Source: an uncultured Solobacterium sp.
GTDB lineage: Bacteria > Bacillota_I > Bacilli_A > Erysipelotrichales > Erysipelotrichaceae
Assembly (NCBI GenBank): GCA_938041275.1
Contig: CALISH010000154.1
Span: forward strand, 1 to 29,946
Length of the DNA stretch: 29,946 bases
Reading direction: 5' to 3'
Part shown: positions 16,176-25,291 of the stretch, piece after piece
Position numbering within the stretch: position 1 is the stretch's first letter
Layout of the letters: every line of letters starts with the position of its first letter
Notes under the pieces: generated by a model
What the model was told of the DNA's origin: nothing
The model's input: only the letters and a program-made list of their open reading frames with translations
Database searches by the model: none
Position numbers and translations under genes: made by a program

Positions 16176-17099
16176 TTATAAGTTATCTAAATCCAGTTCT
16201 TTCACATATCTTTCAACCGCATCTTGCCAAGTTGGAAGAGGTTGAAATCCATTCTCAATTAATTTAGATTTATCCAATCTAGAATTAAATGGACGTGCAG
16301 CTTTTGCTAAACCATATTCTGCAGTTGTTACAGGTATTACCTTTGTTGTATAGCCAGCAACACGATAGATTTCTTTCGTGAAATCATACCAAGAAATATA
16401 TCCACCTTCATTTGTAGCATGATAGTATCCATACTTTTCGGTTTCACACATATCAACCAATAATCTAGATAGATCTAATGTATATGTTGGTGTCCCAATC
16501 TGATCATTTACAACACGTACTTCATCGTGTGTTTTACCAACCTTCAACATTGTCTTAATAAAATTCTTACCATTTTTACCAAATACCCACGCAATACGTA
16601 CAATAAAGTATTTGTCCAATGTATTCGCAACAGCCAGTTCACCCTCAAGCTTTGTCTGTCCATATACGTTCAATGGTGCATAGTCTTTGCAATCAGGTTG
16701 CCATGGTGTTTCACCTTGTCCATTGAATACATAATCTGTTGAGATATAAACCATTTTACAATCAATATCTTTGCATGCAGATGCGATATACTGTGTTCCC
16801 TTAGCATTTACCAAACGTACTTTTTCAACCAAATTATCATCTTCGGCCATATCTACTGCCGTCCATGCTGCGCAATGTATAACCACATCCGGTTTGATTT
16901 CATGAATCATTTTACTTACAGCATTCTCATCTGTTATGTCTAGTTGAACATAAGGCATTGTCTCGACTGATGTACCATCTTGAATCCCGGCATATACTTC
17001 TTCCATGCCACTTCCAATTCCTTCATGCCCTCTCTTTGCTAACTCATTCATAACATCATGACCAAGTTGTCCTGATACTCCTGTAACTAACACTTTCAT
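16176..17099 (-). CDS. rmlD: dTDP-4-dehydrorhamnose reductase
   Basis: A 307-residue extended SDR that carries out the last step of dTDP-L-rhamnose synthesis. It shows VTGVSGQLG (5-13) for NAD(P)H, STDYVFNG (120-127) and the catalytic pair Y146/K150 in YGQTKLEGE. I set the start at ATG 17099, preceded by GAAAGGATT at good spacing; an ATG seven codons earlier would place that ribosome site inside the coding sequence. It sits 35 bases after rmlB and 14 before rmlC. Confidence 0.96.
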   Translation of the reverse strand: MKVLVTGVSGQLGHDVMNELAKRGHEGIGSGMEEVYAGIQDGTSVETMPYVQLDITDENAVSKMIHEIKPDVVIHCAAWTAVDMAEDDNLVEKVRLVNAKGTQYIASACKDIDCKMVYISTDYVFNGQGETPWQPDCKDYAPLNVYGQTKLEGELAVANTLDKYFIVRIAWVFGKNGKNFIKTMLKVGKTHDEVRVVNDQIGTPTYTLDLSRLLVDMCETEKYGYYHATNEGGYISWYDFTKEIYRVAGYTTKVIPVTTAEYGLAKAARPFNSRLDKSKLIENGFQPLPTWQDAVERYVKELDLDNL

Positions 17100-17134
17100 A
17101 TTTTCAATCCTTTCAAACATACGAAACGAGAACC

Positions 17135-18154
17135 TTATCGGTTCCCGTACATTTTATCATAATACTTTTGATACTCTCCACTAATAATTGGCTTCCACCA
17201 ATCTTCATTAGCTAAATACCATTCAATTGTCTTCTTGATGCCATCTTCAAACTTAGTCTCAGGTAACCATCCTAATTCATTATGAATCTTAGTTGGGTCA
17301 ATTGCATAACGCATGTCATGTCCTTTACGATCAACAACATGTGTAATCAATGACTCAGGTTTTCCTAAGGCGTTACAGATAATCTTTACAATATCGATAT
17401 TCTTCATTTCGTTATGCCCACCGACATTATAAACTTCTCCTACACGGCCCTTGTGAATGATTAAATCAATTGCACGGCAATGGTCTTCAACATATAACCA
17501 GTCACGCACGTTTAAGCCCTCACCATAAACAGGCAATGGCTTATCATGTAATGCATTGATAATCATTAATGGAATTAACTTCTCTGGGAAGTGATATGGA
17601 CCGTAGTTATTTGAACAACGGCTTAATGTTACAGGTAATCCATAGGTTCTATGATATGCAAGTACCAATAAGTCAGCAGAAGCCTTAGAAGAACTATATG
17701 GTGATGATGTATGAATTGGTGTTGTTTCTGTAAAGAATAGATCAGGACGATCTAATGGTAAGTCACCATATACTTCATCTGTAGATACCTGATGATATCT
17801 TTGAATACCGTATTTGCGACACGCATCCATTAATACAGCAGTTCCGATAATATTTGTTCGTAAGAAAATTTCCGGATCTTCAATCGAACGGTCTACATGT
17901 GATTCGGCCGCAAAGTTAACAACCATATCTGGATGTTCTTCTTCAAATAACTTATATACACCTTCTCTATCTGTAATATCCAACTTCACAAATCGGAAAT
18001 TCGGATTATCCATAACCGGTTCTAGAGTAGATAGATTTCCTGCATATGTTAATGCATCAACACAGATAATACGATAATCTGGATGTTCCTTTAGCATGTG
18101 GAAAATAAAATTACTACCAATAAAACCTGCTCCACCTGTAACAATAATATTCAT
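17135..18154 (-). CDS. rmlB: dTDP-glucose 4,6-dehydratase
   Basis: A 339-residue extended SDR for the second step of dTDP-L-rhamnose synthesis. It has VTGGAGFIGSN at 5-15, the dehydratase signature STDEVYG at 124-130, and the catalytic Y153/K157 in YSSSK. Length is typical of the family. AAGGAGAATAAG lies before ATG 18154 and inside the end of rmlA, which stops one base before this start, so the two are coupled. The whole set of RmlB landmarks is present. Confidence 0.97.
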   Translation of the reverse strand: MNIIVTGGAGFIGSNFIFHMLKEHPDYRIICVDALTYAGNLSTLEPVMDNPNFRFVKLDITDREGVYKLFEEEHPDMVVNFAAESHVDRSIEDPEIFLRTNIIGTAVLMDACRKYGIQRYHQVSTDEVYGDLPLDRPDLFFTETTPIHTSSPYSSSKASADLLVLAYHRTYGLPVTLSRCSNNYGPYHFPEKLIPLMIINALHDKPLPVYGEGLNVRDWLYVEDHCRAIDLIIHKGRVGEVYNVGGHNEMKNIDIVKIICNALGKPESLITHVVDRKGHDMRYAIDPTKIHNELGWLPETKFEDGIKKTIEWYLANEDWWKPIISGEYQKYYDKMYGNR

Positions 18155-18155
18155 T

Positions 18156-19073
18156 CTACTTATTCTCCTTCGTCACTTTTGTGATGGTATCTTGTATATT
18201 ACCCTTTGCAATATTCTTTAAATATTGACCATACGGACTCTTTCCATATTCTTCAGCTGTTGCTAACAATTCTTCTTTACTTATCCAACCATTATAGAAC
18301 GCAATCTCTTCTGGAACAGAAATACGTATGCCTTGGATATGTTCAATTGAGCGCACATAGTTTGTAGCTTCCGCCATAGATTCTACTGTACCTGTATCTA
18401 CCCACGAAAATCCTCTGCCTAAAACTTGTAAATCTAAATCACCATTTTCCAAGAAAATGCGATTTAAATCTGTTATCTCATATTCTCCACGTGCAGAAGG
18501 TTTCAATGTAGAAGCATACTCTACGACACGATTATCATAGAAATACAAGCCAACAACCGCATAATTTGATTTTGGATGCACTGGTTTTTCTTCAAGAGAA
18601 ATAACCTTTCCATTATCATCGAATTCTGCAATACCAAATCTTTCTGGATCATTTACATATTTGCCAAATACAGTTGCACGATGATTATCCTCTGCATTAC
18701 GTACAGCTTCTCTTAACATTCTGCCAAAATGGTTTCCATAGAAAATATTATCACCTAATACCAGACACGCAGTATCATCTCCTATGAATTCTTTTCCTAA
18801 TACAAACGCTTGTGCAAGCCCATCAGGTCTTTCCTGAACTTTGTAAGAGAAACGCACACCCATACTTGATCCATCCCCTAAAAGGCGTTCAAAATTAGGC
18901 AAATCATGTGGTGTAGAAATAATTAGAATGTCGCGAATACCAGCAAGCATCAAAGTACTAATTGGATAAAAAATCATTGGTTTATCATAAACTGGCAGCA
19001 ATTGTTTGGATGTTACTTTTGTGAGTGGGTATAATCGTGTTCCAGATCCCCCCGCCAAAATAATTCCCTTCAT
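18156..19073 (-). CDS. rmlA: Glucose-1-phosphate thymidylyltransferase
   Basis: A 305-residue nucleotidyltransferase that makes dTDP-glucose, the first step towards dTDP-L-rhamnose. The signature GGSGTRLYPLT (8-18), SKQLLPVYDKPM (22-33), QERPDGLAQAF (80-90) and LVLGDNIFYG (104-113) are intact. GGAG lies eight bases before ATG 19073. It is the first of four consecutive rml genes (A-B-D-C). The 58 bases upstream hold only a weak TGATAAAAT that might be an extended -10, so a separate promoter is possible but unproven. Confidence 0.97.
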   Translation of the reverse strand: MKGIILAGGSGTRLYPLTKVTSKQLLPVYDKPMIFYPISTLMLAGIRDILIISTPHDLPNFERLLGDGSSMGVRFSYKVQERPDGLAQAFVLGKEFIGDDTACLVLGDNIFYGNHFGRMLREAVRNAEDNHRATVFGKYVNDPERFGIAEFDDNGKVISLEEKPVHPKSNYAVVGLYFYDNRVVEYASTLKPSARGEYEITDLNRIFLENGDLDLQVLGRGFSWVDTGTVESMAEATNYVRSIEHIQGIRISVPEEIAFYNGWISKEELLATAEEYGKSPYGQYLKNIAKGNIQDTITKVTKENK

Positions 19074-19131
19074 AATAAAATCTCCTTAATCTCTCAATAT
19101 TTTTATTTTATCATGTATCACTAAATAATTC

Positions 19132-20775
19132 TCACTTTTCAGACGAGTCGTCTAAATCCTCTTTTAGAACACCAAGTTTTAATCGATAGTCGTATGCTTT
19201 ATCAAACAAATTACTGTAATATGGATCATGTTTTAAATATACGCTCCATTTTTCTTGCATGTATTTAACCTCACGTCGATATCTGATAAGCTTCTCTTTA
19301 GTAATATCTAGACCTCGAGACTTTGATTCATAGTGGAATAACTCAACACTCGGTAAGAATATATTATGATATCCTCTGTCTAATAGTTTAAATCCAAAGT
19401 CAACATCATTGAAATTAACTGCAAGTTCCTCATTTAAGCCGCCAACTTCATCAAAACAAGACCTTCTAAACATCAAGCAAGCTGCCGTACAACAAGCAAC
19501 ATCATATGGAATCGATAATGCATGCATGTAATCTTTCTCTGCATAATCCTTACGGTAATATCGATGTGAAGCAACCCCCGACTTACCCGCTATTACACCC
19601 GCATGTTGTAAAGTCGTATCTGGATAAAGAAGTTTCACACCCACACTACCCACATGCTTTAATTGTGCATAGCCTACCATCTGTTCTAGCCAATTTTCAG
19701 TAATTACAGATGTGTCATTATTTAGTAGAACTATGAACTCGCCCCGAGCTTTATTACGTATTGCTATATTGTTAATCCTTGAATAATTGAATGGTATATC
19801 TATCGAGATAACATGTATATTTGTATACATATTTTTAACTTGAGTAATGTATTCTTTTGTTTCTAATTTTTGGCTACCATTATCTGCGATAATAATTTCA
19901 AAGTTTTTATATGTCGTTTTTTCGTAAATAGAACTGATACATTTCTTTGTATCTTCGACACCATCACGCATAGGAATAACAATGGAAACAAGCGGGCTTC
20001 CCTCTATAGAATATTGCACTGTATTCGTAACACCATCTTGATTAGAGATTATCTGACTATTAGGGAAAGATTCCTGCAAATATCCTTCAAGAATATTTTT
20101 TTGATTTCTCTCAGGTAAATATGTCCCATATAATATCTGAGGAACATGTTCCCATGTATACCCTTTATCACTCAACCTCAGTAACCACCCATAAGGATTC
20201 CACGCCTCTTTATCAAATTGTCGCATTACATCCGTTTTTACAAACCAACAGTTACCAATATAGTTATAGCCTCTTAGTGTATCATAGGAATAATCAGGAA
20301 GTAATTGTGGGTTAATTCTAGTCCCATCTTCCTTTAAAAAATCATAATCAAAATACACAATATTAGATCCTTTAAAATATCTTTCATCAAGGAAATTGAG
20401 ATTATAGATACAGCATCCAGAATCAACTATACATATGTACTTCGTCGTAATTTTGTTAATATCTAAAACGTCTTGGATTAGAATTGGATATTTACCAACA
20501 TTCTTTATCTCTTGATTACTCAGAAAAGTAATGTCATAAAATGCATTTTTATATTCTATCAACGGTAAATATGAGCGCCAAATCGCATACTCCTTTGCAT
20601 CTTCTGGATTGAGATATCGAAAACCATACTTTTTAATATTTCCACGTTCATGCCAATATTTCTGCCAATATCTAACAAGTAAATCCTTAGGAATATTAAA
20701 ATGATACTCAACCGCAAACTTGTGCCAAGCAATCTTTAAAAGATTTAATTTTGTATTGTCATTAGTATCTTTCAT
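19132..20775 (-). CDS. Two-part glycosyltransferase family 2, rhamnosyltransferase-like
   Basis: A 547-residue protein. The complete GT2 domain lies at about 260-500: VSIVIPMRDG, IIIADNGS, the metal site LLNNDTS (351-357) and the C-terminal NFNDVDFGFKLLDRGY block. The first half (about 95-225) looks like a degenerate second GT2 lacking the nucleotide-binding start: it keeps a FDYDFLKEDGTR segment and a LRGYNYIGNCWFV segment that recur in double-domain O-antigen and rhamnan transferases. No membrane helices are seen. The gene lies 58 bases upstream of rmlA and nine bases after a GT4. A role in adding rhamnose is an inference from neighbours; the ribosome site is weak. Confidence 0.8.
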   Translation of the reverse strand: MKDTNDNTKLNLLKIAWHKFAVEYHFNIPKDLLVRYWQKYWHERGNIKKYGFRYLNPEDAKEYAIWRSYLPLIEYKNAFYDITFLSNQEIKNVGKYPILIQDVLDINKITTKYICIVDSGCCIYNLNFLDERYFKGSNIVYFDYDFLKEDGTRINPQLLPDYSYDTLRGYNYIGNCWFVKTDVMRQFDKEAWNPYGWLLRLSDKGYTWEHVPQILYGTYLPERNQKNILEGYLQESFPNSQIISNQDGVTNTVQYSIEGSPLVSIVIPMRDGVEDTKKCISSIYEKTTYKNFEIIIADNGSQKLETKEYITQVKNMYTNIHVISIDIPFNYSRINNIAIRNKARGEFIVLLNNDTSVITENWLEQMVGYAQLKHVGSVGVKLLYPDTTLQHAGVIAGKSGVASHRYYRKDYAEKDYMHALSIPYDVACCTAACLMFRRSCFDEVGGLNEELAVNFNDVDFGFKLLDRGYHNIFLPSVELFHYESKSRGLDITKEKLIRYRREVKYMQEKWSVYLKHDPYYSNLFDKAYDYRLKLGVLKEDLDDSSEK

Positions 20776-20784
20776 GTCTATTCT

Positions 20785-21972
20785 TCAGTTTACAATTTGA
20801 CGATATAACTTTAAGTAATCACCGCACATATCATTGTCAAATATAAGTTGCTTACGATCTTCTGTATCTTTTTCTATTGCTACCATTAAACCCTTTAGAT
20901 CATACTGATCTACTACGGTTCCATATCCCTCAACAATTTCTGTACTTCCACCAGTTCTGTATGTAATTACTGGTGTCCCACAGGCCATTGCTTCTAAATT
21001 TACCGTTGGGTATGTATCCTCTAAAGTTAAATTCAAGAAATAATCAGCCAAACTATACCATTGAGCCAATTCATCTTGGCTATCTGTACGCAAAATACCT
21101 ATCATATTTGATGGTAAATTTTTTTGCTGTTTTTTATTTACGCCAATCAGTACAATTCGATAAGAATCGTTTACTAACTTTGATAATTTAATAAATTCAT
21201 CAAACCCTTTTTGTTTAGAAAATGGGCTAGCAACTCCAAGTAAAACCTTTCTATCACCAATTCCATACAAACTGCGTAAATTGTTATTCAAGTTATATTT
21301 AAAGTGTGTTACATCCACATTATTGTGTATAACAAAGCATGAGTGACTTCTCAAGAACGATTCCAACAGTTGCTTCTTTAGCCAGTTGGACGGCGTAACA
21401 AAAACAATATTATCGTAGTCAAATGACTTCATTTTGCGTACATAGTTATTTGCCGAGTTTGATAGAATACGATATGGATAAACATTTTTAAATTTACATG
21501 TTTTGCATCCAGATTTCCATCCATCGCATCCATTATATTCATAGTGTGAACAATATCCAGTAAATGACCAACAATCATGTAAAGTCCAAACAACTTTAAT
21601 ATGATGTTGACGTATATACTTGAATAGCATTTCATAATTAATATAAAATCCATGGATATTATGTAGATGGATGATATCCGGTTGAATTTCATCAACCTTT
21701 CTCAAAATTTTTTTAGTATTATTCTCACTATATAAACCATGTTTATCAAAAATCAAAGCCTTTAATACATGTAAATCCTGTCCAACTAGATTGTTAAAAT
21801 AGAAAACCCTATCATCGATTATGGCCTGTCTTTTTTGATGACCATACGCTGAAGTCCTACCATAAATTACATAACTATCTATTCCGTTCTCTAAGTTATT
21901 CTGATGTATAGCCTTGACAATCTTTCCAGTACTACCATAACCATATACAGAATTTATTTGTATAACCTTCAT
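20785..21972 (-). CDS. Glycosyltransferase family 4 (GT-B fold)
   Basis: A 395-residue GT4 enzyme starting MKVIQINSVYGYGSTGKI, the usual start of a group of capsule GT4 transferases. It contains a cysteine-rich stretch at about 140-165 (HDCWSFTGYC... then CDGWKSGCKTCKF), seen in this group. The donor domain holds VLLGVASPFSKQKGF and the C-terminal EDTYPTVNLEAMACGTPV motif. It begins two bases after the CapE-type gene's stop, with only a weak ribosome site, so coupling is likely. The sugar is unknown; the adjacent dehydratase makes its product one possible donor. Confidence 0.87.
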   Translation of the reverse strand: MKVIQINSVYGYGSTGKIVKAIHQNNLENGIDSYVIYGRTSAYGHQKRQAIIDDRVFYFNNLVGQDLHVLKALIFDKHGLYSENNTKKILRKVDEIQPDIIHLHNIHGFYINYEMLFKYIRQHHIKVVWTLHDCWSFTGYCSHYEYNGCDGWKSGCKTCKFKNVYPYRILSNSANNYVRKMKSFDYDNIVFVTPSNWLKKQLLESFLRSHSCFVIHNNVDVTHFKYNLNNNLRSLYGIGDRKVLLGVASPFSKQKGFDEFIKLSKLVNDSYRIVLIGVNKKQQKNLPSNMIGILRTDSQDELAQWYSLADYFLNLTLEDTYPTVNLEAMACGTPVITYRTGGSTEIVEGYGTVVDQYDLKGLMVAIEKDTEDRKQLIFDNDMCGDYLKLYRQIVN

Positions 21973-21974
21973 AC

Positions 21975-23021
21975 TTACTTGTTATTCAATTTTTCTAATT
22001 CTTCTTTGATATAGTCTGTTGTCATAATCTTTTCGACAGTCTGGTCTACATCTAATCTTCTTGTATTATGAGAAGTATACGCTTCATCAGCCATTGTATG
22101 CACTTCACCTTTTACAACAAATTTATCGTAGTTTAAATCACGATTATCTGCCGATACACGGAAATAGTTGCCCATATCTTCTGCACGCAATCTTTCCTCT
22201 CTTGTCATTAATGTTTCGTATAGTTTTTCACCATGACGAGTCCCAATAATTTGAGTACCTGTATCACCAAACAATTTCTGAACTGCCTTTGCTAAATCCC
22301 CAATCGTAGATGCATCTGCCTTTTGAACAAATAAGTCGCCCGGTTTTGCATTAGTAAAAGCAAACTTCACAAGGTTTACTGCCTCATCTAAATTCATTAA
22401 AAATCTAGTCATGTCCGGATTGGTAATTGTAATTGGTTTTCCTGCTTTTATCTGTTCAACAAATAAAGGGATGACCGAACCTCTACTAGCCATAACATTT
22501 CCATAACGAGTACAGCAGATGACAGTTCCGCCTCTTTCTGCGGCAACTCTTGCATTTGCGTAAATAACATGTTCCATCATTGCTTTAGAAATTCCCATAG
22601 CATTGATTGGATATGCAGCTTTATCCGTTGATAGACAGACAACGCGTTCTACACCTGCTTCGATTGCGGCATGCAACATATTATCCGTACCAATAATATT
22701 TGTACGTACAGCCTCCATAGGAAAGAATTCACATGAAGGTACCTGTTTTAAAGCTGCTGCATGGAAGATGAAGTTTACGCCATTCATCGCATCTTTTAAA
22801 GATTGAATGTTACGAACATCGCCAATAAAAAATTTTACTTTCTTAGAAAATTCTGGATACTTTGCCTGCAATTCATGACGCATGTTATCCTGTTTCAGCT
22901 CATCTCTTGAAAAAATATGAATTTCCCCAATATCACTATCTAAGAAATGCTTAAGAACAGTTCTACCAAACGATCCTGTTCCTCCTGTAATCATCAATGT
23001 TGCTCCTGAATATAATGACAT
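21975..23021 (-). CDS. UDP-GlcNAc 4,6-dehydratase/5-epimerase of the CapE/FnlA type
   Basis: A 348-residue extended SDR. It has MITGGTGSFG (10-19) for NAD(P) and the STDKAAYPINAMGISK block (131-146). In this block the usual catalytic Tyr of YxxxK is Met142 with K146, and T132-D133-K134 provide the dehydratase acid/base set. Methionine in that place is characteristic of CapE/FnlA/WbjB rather than PseB/FlaA1, which keep Tyr. The known product is UDP-2-acetamido-2,6-dideoxy-beta-L-arabino-hexos-4-ulose, the first intermediate to UDP-L-FucNAc or UDP-L-PneNAc-type sugars. ATG 23021 is chosen, with AAAGGAG 11 bases upstream; GTG 23033 abuts that site. Genes for CapF- and CapG-like follow-up enzymes are not in the window. 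Confidence 0.88.
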   Translation of the reverse strand: MSLYSGATLMITGGTGSFGRTVLKHFLDSDIGEIHIFSRDELKQDNMRHELQAKYPEFSKKVKFFIGDVRNIQSLKDAMNGVNFIFHAAALKQVPSCEFFPMEAVRTNIIGTDNMLHAAIEAGVERVVCLSTDKAAYPINAMGISKAMMEHVIYANARVAAERGGTVICCTRYGNVMASRGSVIPLFVEQIKAGKPITITNPDMTRFLMNLDEAVNLVKFAFTNAKPGDLFVQKADASTIGDLAKAVQKLFGDTGTQIIGTRHGEKLYETLMTREERLRAEDMGNYFRVSADNRDLNYDKFVVKGEVHTMADEAYTSHNTRRLDVDQTVEKIMTTDYIKEELEKLNNK

Positions 23022-23025
23022 AATC

Positions 23026-24492
23026 TTATACACTCCTTTTTTCTTTTTTTATAATTTCTCTTATCTTTTGAAATATTGTAATAACTGCTTCATTTCTTGC
23101 AACTACACTCACCAAAAAATAAGTCATTATCCCAATAAAGGTTGACCAAGCCAATGAAAGAATTGCCCCAGGAATAGGGCATAGCTTGCTCACCATAATT
23201 GCAATCGACATCATTGTCGTAGCTAACAATGTCTTGAGGAAAATCGACCATTTTACCCGAATTTTTACCTGCTGTCTCACATAGTAGAATAAAATTGCAT
23301 TGACCACCAATTCTGACAAAATCGAGGCAATAGCTGCACCATTTTGCTTCCACATGGGAATGAGCAATAAGTTGCAAATAAAGTTGACACCACTGGTCAA
23401 AATACTGGCAAATAGTCTTTTCTTTTCCATTTTTATACTAATCAATAGGCGATAACAGATTAAATCTGCCATCGGACGAATAATCATCATTGGGGCAAAA
23501 ATTTGTAATGTGGCACCTGCCATTAAAAAATGTCTTCCATACAGTGCCACAACGATTTCCTTTCCAAGCAAAGCAATGCCCATACTTGCTGGCAAAGAAA
23601 TGATGATCAAAAATTGTAACCCTTTTTCTACAAGGCTCTCCAGTTTTTCATTGTCTTTTTCCTCGTACATTCTGCTCAATTTAGGAAAGATAACTTCTGA
23701 AACCGATTGGCAACTAATCATTGCCAAAACAATAATTTTACTTGCGATAAAATAATATCCAACTGATGCGTCATCCGCCATCTTTCCAAGCATGGTCGTA
23801 TCTAATTTATTGTAGAGATTTCCAAAAAAGGCCACTCCTGCAAGCTCTAACATACTTTCCATATGCCTCTTGAGATTTAAGCCCTGAAAAGTAAAACTCA
23901 CATACTTCCTTGCCCGAAAAATGCTCACAGCATTATTATATACCGTGCTCATACTTGTCAACAGTGCATAGAGCACAAAGTCTTTTTTTGTATGGACAAA
24001 TAGTAACATAGAAAGCAAGGAAACGATCTTGACAATAGTACTTCTCCCTGTGATAAAGCCATATTCTTCCTGACCTCGATACAGCCAATCAATATTGGCA
24101 TAGTTAGAAAAAATCACCAGCCCTGTGGCCATATAGAGCCAAAAATCTACACGCAAATTTGCCCGAGAACACACCAATAAAATGTATAGCACCGTGGCAA
24201 CCGTTGTGGACAAAATATTGATACAAAATAATTCTGAAAAGACAATATTTGTCTTTTCTCTGTCCTTTGCTACATTTGCCATCTCCCTTGTGCCATATTC
24301 TGAAAAGCCCAATAGAGCAAGTGCAAGGAAGTAAGAAGCAATATTTTGTGCATAGGCAACCTTTCCAATTCTATCTTCCTGCAAAACCCGCGACACATAC
24401 ATCGAAGTTAGCATTGGAAAAATCAGTACCACTGTCTTATAGAGCATATTGTAGATGGCATTTTTTGCCACAGCTTTTGACTTAACGGCCAT
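23026..24492 (-). CDS. Wzx-type polysaccharide flippase (second copy)
   Basis: A 488-residue polytopic membrane protein of the MATE/MVF superfamily, with a basic start and PMLTSMYVSRVLQEDRIG at about 21-38. It exports lipid-linked repeat units. It is distinctly different from the other two flippases here, for example lacking their PLIT-PY motif. It overlaps the GT32-type gene by 11 bases, and four bases separate its stop from the dehydratase start. It probably belongs with the transferases between 24.5 and 26.3 kb. Confidence 0.9.
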   Translation of the reverse strand: MAVKSKAVAKNAIYNMLYKTVVLIFPMLTSMYVSRVLQEDRIGKVAYAQNIASYFLALALLGFSEYGTREMANVAKDREKTNIVFSELFCINILSTTVATVLYILLVCSRANLRVDFWLYMATGLVIFSNYANIDWLYRGQEEYGFITGRSTIVKIVSLLSMLLFVHTKKDFVLYALLTSMSTVYNNAVSIFRARKYVSFTFQGLNLKRHMESMLELAGVAFFGNLYNKLDTTMLGKMADDASVGYYFIASKIIVLAMISCQSVSEVIFPKLSRMYEEKDNEKLESLVEKGLQFLIIISLPASMGIALLGKEIVVALYGRHFLMAGATLQIFAPMMIIRPMADLICYRLLISIKMEKKRLFASILTSGVNFICNLLLIPMWKQNGAAIASILSELVVNAILFYYVRQQVKIRVKWSIFLKTLLATTMMSIAIMVSKLCPIPGAILSLAWSTFIGIMTYFLVSVVARNEAVITIFQKIREIIKKEKRSV

Positions 24493-25291
24493 TGCTCTTC
24501 CCCTTTTGTCTCTTTATCTTTCTTGCGATATAGAGACGAATATGTCGAATGAGACCGAACATCTTTGTCAAGACAAAAAGCAAACCTTTGCCAAATACAC
24601 CAAATCTTGGCAAAAACCAACGAAGCCATTTCACCACTCTATTCTCCCAATCAACCCAAGAGGCATCGTAGTGATGAATGGAAAAAGTATCTGCTTTTAT
24701 AAAAAGTCCTCCATCCCAAAAATCCTTTGGTGCAAAAAATGACTTGGGATAAATCTCCAATTCGTTCCCAATACACTGTCTTTGATTTCTGACAAGTAGA
24801 CCTTTCTTTACCAAGAAATCCGTCATCAGCCTTGGACTAGGGGTCATGTCAATGCTTTTGTCCTCTCTGCAAAAATGCCGATTTCCATAGATATCTTTCA
24901 TCATCTCAAGCAAAATGGGATTATTTTTCTCTGCCCCAAAACCAAGACCAGGATTAATTGCTACTCCATCCCTTTCCCCCTCAAATCCCATATATGCCCG
25001 ATGATATAAGAGCTCGTCTAATGGTCGAATGAGTTCCACATCGGTATCCAAATAAATGCCACCATTTTGATAAATAATATCTAATCTAGCAAAATCCGGA
25101 ACAAATCCCCACTTTTTCTGAAGGTAGGCCTCTTCCATATAGGAATTTTTGTGAATGTCATAATTTTTCTCATTCCATTCTACAATTTCATAATCTGGGC
25201 AAAATCGCTTCCAAGATTGAATACATTTTTTGGCAATCTTAGGAAGTGGCTTCCCACCAAACCAGCAATAATGAATGACTTTAGGAATCAT
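24482..25291 (-). CDS. GT32-type capsular polysaccharide glycosyltransferase (DXD-containing)
   Basis: A 269-residue protein with the OCH1/GT32-like start MIPKVIHYCWFGG and the DXD block GGIYLDTDVELI, with D82 and D84 binding the metal-nucleotide. Bacterial members add galactose, mannose or related sugars to capsule repeats. The C-terminal 40 residues are strongly basic with hydrophobic patches (RHIRLYIARKIKRQK), suggesting membrane association. The start overlaps the upstream GT2 stop as ATGA. The gene is of normal length for this group. The sugar donor cannot be deduced. Confidence 0.87.
   Translation of the reverse strand: MIPKVIHYCWFGGKPLPKIAKKCIQSWKRFCPDYEIVEWNEKNYDIHKNSYMEEAYLQKKWGFVPDFARLDIIYQNGGIYLDTDVELIRPLDELLYHRAYMGFEGERDGVAINPGLGFGAEKNNPILLEMMKDIYGNRHFCREDKSIDMTPSPRLMTDFLVKKGLLVRNQRQCIGNELEIYPKSFFAPKDFWDGGLFIKADTFSIHHYDASWVDWENRVVKWLRWFLPRFGVFGKGLLFVLTKMFGLIRHIRLYIARKIKRQKGKSNGR

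Noticed and set aside
19074..19131. Promoter for the rml genes (TGATAAAAT upstream of rmlA)
   Set aside because: Only a weak extended -10-like match, no -35 and no terminator before it; not enough to list.
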